Positions 42,877-54,097 of a stretch of 64,000 nt of DNA are shown here, piece by piece. Under the pieces are notes generated by a model, which made no database searches, was not told where the DNA came from, and saw only the letters and a list, made by a program, of their open reading frames with translations. The DNA is from Monocercomonoides exilis (lineage: Eukaryota; Preaxostyla; Oxymonadida; Polymastigidae). The translations under genes were made by a program, and so were the position numbers. The stretch lies in NCBI GenBank assembly GCA_001643675.2, contig LSRY02000015.1, forward strand, positions 1,318,001 to 1,382,000, written 5' to 3'. Position 1 is the stretch's first letter. Every line of letters begins with the position of its first letter.

Positions 42877-45817
42877 ATGTCACTTTCTTCAAATTCATCT
42901 TTATACATGGTTGACGCAAAAGAAAGATCTTCAAATGGTATACTTGTTTCAAAGTTAGTAACATTTGAAATAAATTGCCACGGAACAAAACAGATAAGAC
43001 CACTTCAAGTTGAATTAAAAACGATAAATAATGCGAGCAATAGACAAACAAAACATTTAATACAACTGAAAGACAGCGAAGACTTCGAATTTCTTTATAT
43101 TCTTGAAATATGCGAAGCAGATTTTCCTCAATTGAGGGATGCACTTCACCTTACATCTTCATTTCATGCATTTCCTGAAGATTTTTCCAAAGATTTGGAT
43201 GGAATACCAGAAGAGAAAATTGCATCACTTCAAATTAATCATTCAGGGTCAGAGGCTGAGTTTTTACTGACACAGCCTCATATGCATCACACATTCACTC
43301 TTTGGCATTTCACATTCATCCGACCAAGCGATAGACAAATAATTGAATATCTGAAATCACAAGTTAGCACATGGAAAACAAAAGAAATTGCACTTGAAGA
43401 AGAATGCAAAGATCAGTCTGAAGAGATATCGAGTTTAAAGAATCAGGTTGCATCAATAGAAAAGGATTTGATAACGATGGACTCTTCATTGAAAGCAGAA
43501 TTATCAGAAATGCGAGGGAAACACACAAATGAAATTTCAGAAATGATGATACAACATTCAAAAGAAAAGACAGAAATTGAGACCGAATATCAGAATCAAG
43601 TGAAAGAATTGCGTGACAAACAAGTTGAACTTCAAACTGAAATAATGCACCTCTCTTCATCTTTAACCACATCAAAAAATCGAGAACAACAGCTCTCTAC
43701 AGAATTAGATGCGCATAGAAATTCTCTTCAGTCCACAGAACTTCATAGCAGCGAGTACAAGGAAGAATTGCAAGAAACAAAGACAGAATTATCAGATTTG
43801 AAAGCTGCACATAGCGCACTGTTGGAAAGGTGTCATTCACTGGAAGAACAGATTAAAGACAGGGCTTCCCGCCTTGAAGAGAACCAACAGAAATTTACAT
43901 TGATGCAAACTCGTATTAGCGAGAATGAAGGTTCAATAAATGAATTGAAGAAAACAATAAATAAGTTAAAGCGAATAAACAAACTTCAAGCTGAAGAGAT
44001 CAACAAAGGAAACAAAAACATCGAAGATTATGGAGAAGAAAGAAAGAAGATTCTTGAAGCAATGAACGCGATTCAAGCTCAGGGAGAAGAATTAAACAAT
44101 CAAAATCAATCGCTTCATACAGAAATTGAAGAAAAATCGAAAAAAGTTTGTTTCATGCATTTTGGCAAAGAGCTACCAACGGAATTATAATCTCCGAATA
44201 TTTTTATAATCCAATTCTATTTTTAAATTCTGTCATCATTATTAACTTTATATTTTATGCATTTATTTCTATACATTATAATTTTTTTTTTTCATTCAAA
44301 AAACATTTGTATTCTCCATTATTAAGATAAAAAATTTGGTAGAATCACTGGAGCATGCCAACAAGATGATAGATACAGAAAAGGAAGAATCAGCGAAATT
44401 GAAAAAGCAACGCGATGAACTTGAGACAACATGCAAAACACTAACCAAAGCGAATGAACGTCTTAGCAGGCAATTAAGCGATATCCAGCTCAGAAAGCGC
44501 GACGAATCATTTCACTCCTCTTTTGTGTCCAATTCTGCGCCTCTTCCATTTCGACCAAGTTCTTCTTCTCTTTCGTCGACTCTGTCTCGCTCTCCTTTGC
44601 CCACATCTTCTCTCACAAGCTCATCTCTTTCTTCTTCATCCACTTCAACCTCTTCTGCTGCCCCAGCATCTGCATCGCTGTATATGCCAACAGATTCGAC
44701 TCCCATTCCAGACATCATCTCCTTTGCTGCTTCGCTGCCATTCCGCACATCTCACTTGAATCTTTCTCGCTCTCAATCACAATTCACACCTTCTACTCCT
44801 TCTGTTCCTGCTGCTTCATCAACCATATCTGCGGCTCCGAAGCCAGCATCTCCATCTCGAAGCTTATCCACTGCACAGAAAAACCTACTTTCTTCTATTT
44901 CCCAAAATCCTTTTAATGTATCGTTATCTCTTCCATCTTCGTCGAAGCTAACATCTTCGACCTTGCCTTCAACATCTCCTTCTTTGCCTTTATCTTTGAA
45001 TCCTTCGTCAAATCAATCAACAAATTTATCTTCAAGCATCCCCTCAAACCCTTCTTCTAACTCTTCGCTGCCTTCAACAACGATATCAGCAAACACATCA
45101 GCAAACTCATCTGAACAAAAAACAGAAGAAAAAAACATTGAATCAGCATTGTCTCGTTTACAAGATGTTCCACGTAAAGTTGAACCAAATTCTTCAATAG
45201 AAACTACTCCATCTTCTGTTATCACTCTTTCATCGCTCACTCGTCCTGCTTCGCCTAAATCCTCCATAATCTTCACTGAAAGCGACATTTTTTCTCCGTC
45301 TCACGAAACACCCGAGAACCCTGGGAATGACTTGTCTCTTTCACGGCTTGTTTCATCGACTTCTTCGACTTCCAAATATGATCCTCAGTCTTCTTTTCAA
45401 TCTTCGTTCCTCACTTCCCTTCCGTTGACACAGTCTTATTTGCAGAATCACAAGCCCATTCCTCAGCAGCTTGATGTGTCTTCGACTCCTCACATTCCGC
45501 CTCTGCCTTCTTCTTCGCCCTCTTCTGGCTCAACGCAGCAGTCTGGCCGTGCATCTCTTTTCCCTTCTTCTTACACGAGATCAGATGAGCTAACGCCTGC
45601 TGCTTCCTCATTTTTATCTGCAGCATCACCGTCAATTGTAACCACTCCCAAAGAAAGCAACCCTCCTTCGCTGTCTTTGTTGAGCGGGCAAAACTCAACT
45701 GTATCTCAGTCACAAGATGCTTCCTCAACTTCAGATTCCAAAGTGACCAATGTTTCAAGGCCTCCTTTCGCCCCTCGTAGATCTCGTCTTCATGGAAAAT
45801 ACAGTTCTGTCACTTGA
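42877..45817 (+). CDS. SAS-6 centriolar cartwheel protein with serine-rich tail
   Basis: SAS-6 forms the nine-fold hub of the cartwheel that templates centrioles and basal bodies. Exons 42877-44145 and 44327-45817 (phase 0) give 919 residues. Residues about 25-165 match the SAS-6 head domain. The PISA-type segment reads LIQLKDSEDFEFLYILEICE and is followed by DFPQLRDALHL and FHAFPEDF. The head ends with HHTFTLWHFTFIRPSDRQI, the counterpart of the animal HLTHLSLKLLPGND segment. A coiled coil runs from about 170 to 485, where animal SAS-6 dimerises. The last 430 residues are Ser/Pro/Thr-rich and probably disordered. The gene indicates a flagellate with basal bodies. The identification rests on order and spacing of conserved residues, not a search. 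Confidence 0.85.
44146..44326 (+). other. Intron of the SAS-6 gene
   Basis: The sequence runs GTTTGT to ATTAAG over 181 bases. Unspliced, the frame ends at 44190. Spliced, the coiled coil continues smoothly (NLVESLEHANKMIDTEKEE). Confidence 0.75.
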
Positions 45818-46151
45818 ATCTGTTTATCCTCCACAACTTTACAATATTATTTTATTTTACTCAAAGCATTTTTTTTTTAAAAAAAAAACACTTTTAATAA
45901 GATATATTTTTGAATGCCCAAACTTGTTTCTTGATTTCTGAAATTAAAAGTTGCCGAAGGCATAAATGCAGATATTAAAACATCTAAAACTTTCGGAATA
46001 AATCTTCATTATGAATTGTTGTGAAAAAGGATGTTTCAATAAGAATTTTTGAAAAAATAAATTATTAAGGTATGAAATATTCAAATTTTTAAAAAATAAA
46101 TTCTAGATTTTGCAGTAAAAAGGCTAGAATTAAAAAGTTTAGGAAAAGAGA
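45818..46151. other. Intergenic, AT-rich, no gene seen
   Basis: These 334 bases lie between two plus-strand genes. A-rich runs are present. Nothing else is recognised. Confidence 0.55.
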
Positions 46152-49100
46152 ATGGAAGGACCAATGGTTTTGAATAAAAATATAAGTTCTTTGTGACTCA
46201 CTGTTTATATTTATGTTTTTCATTTTTTCGTAATTTGATTAGGATCTTCTAAGCAGGCTGACATCATTTGTTGAATGTGGCAGAAATGAAAGAACACAAA
46301 ATGCAATTGCTTTATTTTCATCATTGATGGAAAGTATTTTTTATGCTTCCCTTTGAACGAATCTTTTAGTATTTTTGACTTTTAGAGCTTGTTTCCAATG
46401 AGACTTACAACTTTAATAGTTTCTTATCCTTTCTTATCAATTATATTTTGAAGTCAAGCGACTTACAGATTCGGGTGTGATTTTTTTGATTTTTTCAAAA
46501 TAGAAAATTTAATTACATTCGAATTTGTCGGACCAAAGCGATTGCTAGAATCAATTTTGCATATGATCGTTTTGCTTCAGTTTCCTCGCCAATGTGATAA
46601 AACAGAAGACTCATTATTATTTTCTGTTTACTTGTTGACCAAATCAAATGAAGCGGCTTTTCAAAAATTTGGATTGAAGTTGCTTTCTCAAATATTCCAA
46701 TCACCAGATTCATTAGATCCTCAAATTTTGATGCAATCACCTCTTTTGTTCTCACTTCCTCTGGTTTTAAAGTCTTTTTCTATTTCTGAAACAGAGAAAT
46801 GCGATGTCGTAGATGTTATAGAACAAATTGTAAAAAGCGGAGTAACTTCAAAGAAAATCTTGATGCTCAAAGCAGAAATACAATCTACAGCAGAGATGAT
46901 TGACGTTGTTGAGAAAGACATCGAAAATATTGAAGACCATACAAAAGATTTACGTCTTGAAGATGATCAAGCAAGTATATCAATAAAGATGAAAGAGGAG
47001 GCGACATTTCGAACTCCACAAGAAAGACATGCCAAATTTGCATCCACTCAGAAAATACAACGAAAATCTCGAGAAGTTCAATTTGACGGGGAATTTGGTG
47101 ATCAATTTAGCAAAACACAGATCCATCCAATCAAAAAAGCAGGTGAAGACAGAATGGGCATGCCATTTGCCGAGAGAGTTAATGACAAGAGCAAAATGAG
47201 AAGATCTAGTTCATCAAAATATCCTGAGTTTGATTCAACAGTCCCAGAAAATAACGTTTCTTCCTTCGTCACTTCTGAGTTTAATCCTTCTAATGCATTA
47301 ACTGCAACTGACTTTAATGAAACAGAGTTTATTTCAGACACTCAAAAATCTTTGCTTAATTCAAGTTTTGAAAGAGAAGAAGACAGATTGAAATCAGAGC
47401 AAGATTTTGACGAATTGAGCGAAGATGAGACTTATCCTCTTGAATACACTTCGAAGGATGAGACAAATTATTCAAATGTTTCTTCACAAAATCGACAAAG
47501 CATCCCGGCAAACAAGACAATAGCTGTATTTACTCGCAACGCAGATAGAAAAGAAAAAAATGATCAGTCAAAAGATGTAAAAGGCGAGTATTTAGTCGAG
47601 AAAAAGAATTCCAGAACATTAAATTTTCCTTCGCATGAGAATGAATGGAAAAAGACGAAAATTCTAAAGAAACCAACAGAAAGTGAAATTAACAAAGAAG
47701 CATATCAAGAAAATTATTTCGATAAATTGGATTTTGAGACCGAAGAGAGTCAGACGAAATTAAGAGAGGATTATGAACAAGATTATAATTATTCTGGAAA
47801 GGAGGCTTCGGCCGAGGAGCTTTTAAGATCTGCAGATGTACTTCTATCGGAAGCAGAAAACGAAAAGAATGATGAAGACTTTCGAGAAGAAATTGTAGAT
47901 TATTCAGATGTTACCTATGGAAGATCAATGAGAGACGAACATGCAATTGGATTAGATGATTCAATTGCAAATACAATGAAAGAATCGAAAACTGTAAAGC
48001 AAAATGAGAGAACGGAATCTACTGATGGGAAAAACGCAACATATCGTTTTCAAAATAACTTTGACATTAAAGATAGGAAATCTGTTGAACAACAAGAAAG
48101 GCTTTTTAAAACAGAACGTTCCAAGATGCCTTCGCAATACCACAATTCTAGTCTTTCAAAAACGTCATATCAAACAATGATTCGCAAACAACCTGTGTCG
48201 AACTTGAGCCAAACAGGAATGCCTCGAACATTACTTGCAACTCGCTTTCCATCCGACTTATCTAAACCATCAGCCATTGGAATAAACACTTCCTTTTCTT
48301 CTGCAGAATCACAAGGGTTCATGCAAACTCTTAACGAACCTGAAGTTGAATTGAATAAAGATGAAGGCCAAAATCAAAAGACGCACATTCCCACAGAAAA
48401 AGAGAAAAGAAGGATGCGTTTGTCAACTACGCAAGCTGTGCAGAAGTTCAAGACACACAAAAACGATTCATTACAATCTGGATTCCATCCAAGCAAAACA
48501 ATGCAAGTAACAGAAAAGACCTTTGCGCAAAAAGAAAAGAAAACTGATTTTGAGAGAGATAAATATCCAGAGGAATCAGATTTTTCTGATCATGATACAG
48601 AAAAGCAGAAAAGTGAAATTGCTTCAACGCCTTTCTCAAGCGCTCCAAAAATTCCTTCCTCCTCTTCTTTTTCTCCAATTCCATCTTCTCCTTTTGCCTC
48701 TCTAATTCAGCCAACAATGGAACGGACTTATTCCGTATTCATGAAAGAGCATGCACTTCCTTCGTATCCGAGTCTTTATGCAACTGTTTCTTATGCACAA
48801 GAACTGGCTAAATCGCAAAACTGTGCGTTTCAGTATCACATACTGACACAATACAACGAAGGGATGTTTGAAACGCCTGCTTCATCAAGATCACTATTGA
48901 ATGATTCAACTTTTACGACTCTTCCTTCTCAGTCAATTGCTTCATCGTCGACTACTCGTCAATTCAATGCATGTGCGTTGTCATCTCCTCCAACTTCTCC
49001 AACCGAGCCTGAAGAGATATTTGACGAAAGAGCCTCAAAAACAGAAAGTTTTAACATGCCTTCTGAAGAGGACATTCATGTTTTCAAATGCTTTGTGAAG

Positions 49101-50799
49101 CAATATACTGCAAGCTCCTCAAAACGCTCATTCAGTGCTTCTTCTTCTCATCCTCCTCCTTCAACTGAGTTATGCGCATCAACTCAATTTTCTGACAATC
49201 CACAAAAATACATTTCAACATTTTTGTCTTCGGTAACATTAGAAAATGCTTTATCAATAGTTCTCACAAACAATAATGAGTATTTATTGCCATATACGCA
49301 ATCATCGAAAAGCACAGAGTCCTTCGTCAAGCAACTTATTCGTGAAGGCGATTCAGATTTAGTAACATTGGAGTTTTTGGGTCAGAGTGTTGCATTGCTA
49401 TCTTCTCTCACGCAAATACTCACGAAATCTGATGATCAGGTGATGATTACTAAAGTGATGCAGTCAATTGTTGGGTGTGATCTTCTTGGATTGGAAGAGG
49501 AAGAACCTTTGATTACAAAAATTGTGCGTTTGAATGGCAATACAAAAACAGAAAAGAGAATAAAAGACGTAAAGAAGAAAACAAATTTCATTCAAAATAT
49601 CTTTAATCGTGAGATTCAGCTTCAAATCTTTACATTAATAAGTGCGATGTTGGGATTTCCGTATGCATTTGTCATTTTTTCATTTATTAATATATTTTTA
49701 ATTGACAATTTCGAAAAATACATCTGGATATTGAATTTTTAATGAACATATGTTAAAATCATCTTTTAAATATTATGTGAAATAAAATAGTGTATCATAC
49801 GTGCACAAATCCATTGTAATGAGTAATGCGATGTATTATTTCCGATCTTGCACACGAAATGATGAGCGATCTTTGCTTTTGATACTAAATATACTTTCAC
49901 AATATGCTTCAAAGTGTGTAATTATTGTATTCAACTTATCTATTTTGACACAATTTTTAAATATTATTTTCTTGACTTTCTATCAAACTCAACCCAATAG
50001 AAAATCCGAATGCAGACTTCTTGTTGAAGATGGAATTATTGAGGAACTATTCGCACTTTTTGATGAAACATTAGATCATTCAGAGCTAGCTTCATCTTCT
50101 TCATTCGTAAGTTCTATCAATTCTCAAGCTTCCCAATTAAATCAGGCCAAAACTTCTTTCAAATCGCAAGTTTCATCATATTCTGTTGCTGACAATTCGT
50201 ATTTCCTCTCAAAAACAACGATTACTCAACCACAAAAACATTCATTATCGAAGCCACCAATATCGCTTCATGCAACCTTGCCTTCAATTTCACAGACTTA
50301 TTCATTGTCTTCATCAATAGCTGATTTAGCTTCATCTATTTTGCTCAGCTGCTGCCTCAGCTCTTCTGGAAAAGAAGTCTGTATCAATTCGATCTTTAGA
50401 ACGCAGCAGGCTATCTTTGCGATGTGTAAGCATCCTTCTCCACAGACACGAGTGTTTGCTTTGACAATCTTGTTTTATTATGTGCATATTCCTCGATTCA
50501 CTGAAGCTGCAGATGTAAATCTTATTGTCGAGGAGGTGAAAGGGATAAAGAAAAAGGCTATTTTCGAAGCTTATGAAAGAGGAGACTCTGAAAAATGCAT
50601 TGGACAGTCATTTTTTGAGGCAATTGAACGAGTTTGCACACAAATTGTTAGTTTTCTGAAATCAGATTCGAAAAGAAAAGCTGGAGAAGATGAATTTGAG
50701 AACGACATTCAATTAGAAGAAAATGAAGACAACGAACAAGAAGAAGTTGATGAAATGATGGACTGGTTTTTGAAGAGTAACAACGACGCACTTGGTTGA
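46152..50799 (+). CDS. Alpha-solenoid-like protein with a long disordered middle
   Basis: Exons 46152-46166, 46243-46333, 46386-46474, 46539-49660, 49791-49913 and 50001-50799 join in phase to 1,412 residues. The five-codon first exon is a guess. From 46243 onward the model is better supported. Residues about 6-180 are amphipathic helices (LLSRLTSFVECGRNERTQ, FQKFGLKLLSQIF) like armadillo/HEAT repeats. The middle (about 190-830) is charged and disordered. Residues about 920-1390 return to helices (VKQLIREGDSDLVTLEFLG, VFALTILFYYVHIPRF), and the C-terminus is acidic. There is no signal peptide or membrane span. No family can be named. A scaffold of the armadillo class is the most I can infer. 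It lies directly downstream of SAS-6 on the same strand. Confidence 0.6.
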
Positions 50800-51354
50800 A
50801 CGTTGAACCTATTTTAAAGATATATCCAATGATCTGGAAGGGCTCCTTGATTTTTTGCGAAATACAGCATTCAAAATTTACTGATCCAAATGATCAGTCA
50901 TTGAGGATGTGATGCGTGACAAGATCTTCTTTACTTTGTTACAAGAAAAAGCTCTTCTTTTACTAAAACAAATTGATTGCAATTATCAGAAACCTCAATT
51001 TTTGCAGTTTGAGAGCGCAAATACTGATGACACAACTAAACAAAAGATGCTTTTCAACTTCACTTTTGAAAGTGTCAAACAAAATACTAATAAATCAAAA
51101 ACGATCCTCTTTTGCTTTTGATATCAATTTTCATATCAAAATTGAAAAATATCTCAATTTCAATACAAAAATATTTCCTTTTCATGAGGTGCAAAATTTT
51201 CACTTTTGAAAAAAGTGTTCTTAAAACAGGCTATTGCAGTTATAAAAGTCAAAATGTCTGTCTTCGTGTCTTTTTAACATTGAGATAAAAAAATAAGATA
51301 AAATAAGATAAAATAAGATAAAATAAAATAAAATAAAATAAAATAAAATCCCAC
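50800..51354. other. Convergent intergenic spacer with AT-rich tandem repeat
   Basis: It lies between the stop codons of two convergent genes. A short open frame near 50909-51121 has random AT-rich composition. The right end is the tandem repeat at 51283-51350. Confidence 0.55.
51283..51350. repeat. Tandem (AAAATAAGAT / AAAAT)n repeat
   Basis: Three copies of a ten-base unit (AAAATAAGAT) run into about six AAAAT units and end five bases before the stop codon of the minus-strand gene. Confidence 0.85.
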
Positions 51355-53906
51355 CTACACATAAAATTCGGGGTGGTTCTCAAAATACTCAGCAACTTCC
51401 GTTGATTCACGAATCAACCTCATTTTTTCCCTTTTCATCGCTTGCCTCTCATCCTTTGTTGGCTTAAATCTTTTCTTCTTTTTTGGAGCTTCAAGGCAAA
51501 ACATATCGCATGCAAACAGCTTCCTTGCATCTGGATTTGCGTTTTCATATCGATTGGTTGTAAACAGCCCCATTTCCGCTTCACACATCGCTCTCATCTC
51601 ATCTCGATGTCTTTGATCAGCTCGCGAATCGGCAGCACTCAAGTGCTTGTCTCTATGAAAGATGTCGCAATAAAAAGAAACAACGCAAACTATTTCAGCT
51701 GCAACTGCTTCATTGCTTCCTTCAAATCGGTTTTGTGTGCTTCCTCCACTTTCTATATAATTCTCTTCTTCAGATCGAAAGGAACATGATACAAATTGAA
51801 ATGAAGTTAATAGAGATTTTTCATCTATCTCATTTTTTGGAGAGGATTTTTCGTGCTGATTCTGATTGAGACCAAAGCTCAAATCTTCATCACAATAACT
51901 AGATTTTACGCTTCTCCCTGTGTGCTTGTTGAACAAGTGTGAATACTTTCTTTTTGTTAATGTTTGAGAATCAATAGTTGAGATAGAATTTGAGGAGGAT
52001 GGGAAAATAAACCCTGATTGCTTATTAACATCATACAATGAAAGCGACTGAGAATAGTGTTGCTTGGATTCTTCTTCTTTTATTGTGCTCGGTTTAATTT
52101 CTCTTTTCTCTGGATTTTCTTTTCTTTTCTTTTCTTTTTCTTCTTTTCTTGCACATACGTCCCAGTATCTTTCCAGCATAGACAATTCTTTCTTTTTTAT
52201 TTCATCTTCCATTTGTTTTTCCCTTTTCTGAATTCTTTTTTCCATGACGCTTTTCTCTTCCTCAGTTAATTTCTCTTCATTTTCAGCTAGAAAAATCTTC
52301 ATTTCTTCAATTGTTAGGTTTGCATTAACATTATCTGTTGTTGCTTTGAGTTTTGTTTTTTGAGGAGAAATATTATCTTCAGCAACATTTTCTTTCCTCT
52401 TTATTTTCTCTTCTTCTTCTTCCCACATCGCTTCGTCTTCAACGCCTTCGATGCCTGCATTCTTCACCCAGACGCCAAATATTTTGTAAAACATTTTGGC
52501 TTCTTGAATGTGCTTTTTAGTGAGATGCTTCATTTTCTTTGTCCATTTTTCGTCGTTAATGGTATAACCTGCATCTTTCCCTATCAAACTGCCATTAGCC
52601 GTCTGCCTCTCTTTCATGAGCCTCGCGTCTTCTTTCTTCCACCGCTCTTCCATTTCTCTTTGCTCCCAAGAAACAACATCCGACTGCTTCTCTCCATCAA
52701 CAATGGTATCCATTTCCATATTCATCAGACTTTGTTGTTTGTGGCAGACAGCTCTCCACCGGTAGAAATTCTCGTCCAGCAATTCGTCCAAAGAAGATGA
52801 CGAACTTGCTTCTGAATTCCTTGATGATATAGAGATCGACGATAATGAACGTTGAATATTCATTTCATCTCCTTTATGTTCGTTCAGATACATATTCTTT
52901 TCTTCATTCATTTTGTTTCTCATATCCAGTGTAGAGCAATCAAGCTGCAGCTCATCTTCCTTCTTTTCTTCCTTTTCCTGTTTCAATCTTTTCTTTTTTT
53001 CCTCTAAAAATCTTTTCCATTCCTCCACTTGCTCATATTCAGATACAAAATAGCACGGAATGAAAGAGTTTTTTTCAAACTTGTTTTCAACAGCCATAAG
53101 AATTTTCTGCTCATCAATTGTTTTCTTTTCCTTATCTTCTTTCAGTATTCCATTTTCTTCACTGAATTTATCATTTTTGAAATCTTCTGATATTCCATTT
53201 ATCTTTTCGACATCAAGTTGATTCGAGTCTTTTTCTTTACTTGAAAATTCAACTTTCTTTTTGCTTTTTTCAATTGTCTCAAAACATTTTAGTGGAAATT
53301 CCGTAATTGCACTTGATGAAGAAGGAGCATGAGAAAAAGAAGGATATAATTCTTCACTTATATGATAGAAACCATAAGAGGTAAAAGATTTATCATAACA
53401 GTCAATTGCTTGAGACTTTGTTGGTATAGAAAACATATGAGAAAATGACTTATCTCTCAAAGAATCATTCATTTTAAAAGGAGAAGTAGATGCAGCGGTA
53501 ATTGATGAAGAAGAATATGAAGCTAATCCATTTCTTTGTCGAAGTGTTTTAAAGCCATTTAATACTCCACTTCGAAAATTATCAGTATCATTATTAAATG
53601 CATTTGAAAAAGGAGAATTTTGATATTTTTCACTTTTTTGAATGTTATCTATGGTCATTGTTTTCAACTTTAAAAGTTCATGAAAAAATAAGTGCCAAAC
53701 CAAATAAAAATTTGCTCACAATTTCAGAATGAGCGAATTCGCTTCGAGGCATGCAATAATTAAGGTGACTATTTTCACTTTTCCCTTCCAAAAAGCTTTC
53801 CTATATTATATAAAATAAAACGATGAAAAATCCATCAAAAAACAATAAAAAACTAACAATTCATTCAAAAAAAGAAATACAAAAATACGAATTTTAAAAT
53901 CTCCAT
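51355..53906 (-). CDS. Charged coiled-coil protein with FGVW motif, copy 1
   Basis: Exons 53906-53889, 53800-53720 and 53667-51355 join in phase to 803 residues. The six-codon first exon (MEILKF) is tentative. The N-terminal third is Ser-rich, and the centre is a Glu/Lys coiled coil. The segment EAKMFYKIFGVWVKNAG followed by DEAMWEEEEEKIKRKE has a clear counterpart in the tandem gene at 54098-56357 (EAKEYMRLFGVWITKDW, then EEAEMWREAERKMKEEE). The C-terminal 130 residues are different and well structured (VCVVSFYCDIFHRDKHL, EMGLFTTNRYENANPDARKL) and end with a basic Lys block and EYFENHPEFYV. I do not recognise the family, and there is no membrane span. Confidence 0.6.
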
Positions 53907-54097
53907 TGAAATTATTATAATTTAGTGAACAATGAACATAAAATAGTTTTTTTGCTAATAACGAAAAAATTATGGGAATGGAAGAAAAATTGAAAAAAGA
54001 AAATAAATCACATAAAATAAATGTCTTATTCATTTTCAACTCATAATTTATAAACAAAATTTCAGAATTCTGAAAACCAGTCAACAACTGAAAATAT

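Noticed and set aside
50909-51121. Short open frame after the solenoid gene
   Set aside because: Random AT-rich composition, no splice context and no similarity to neighbours.
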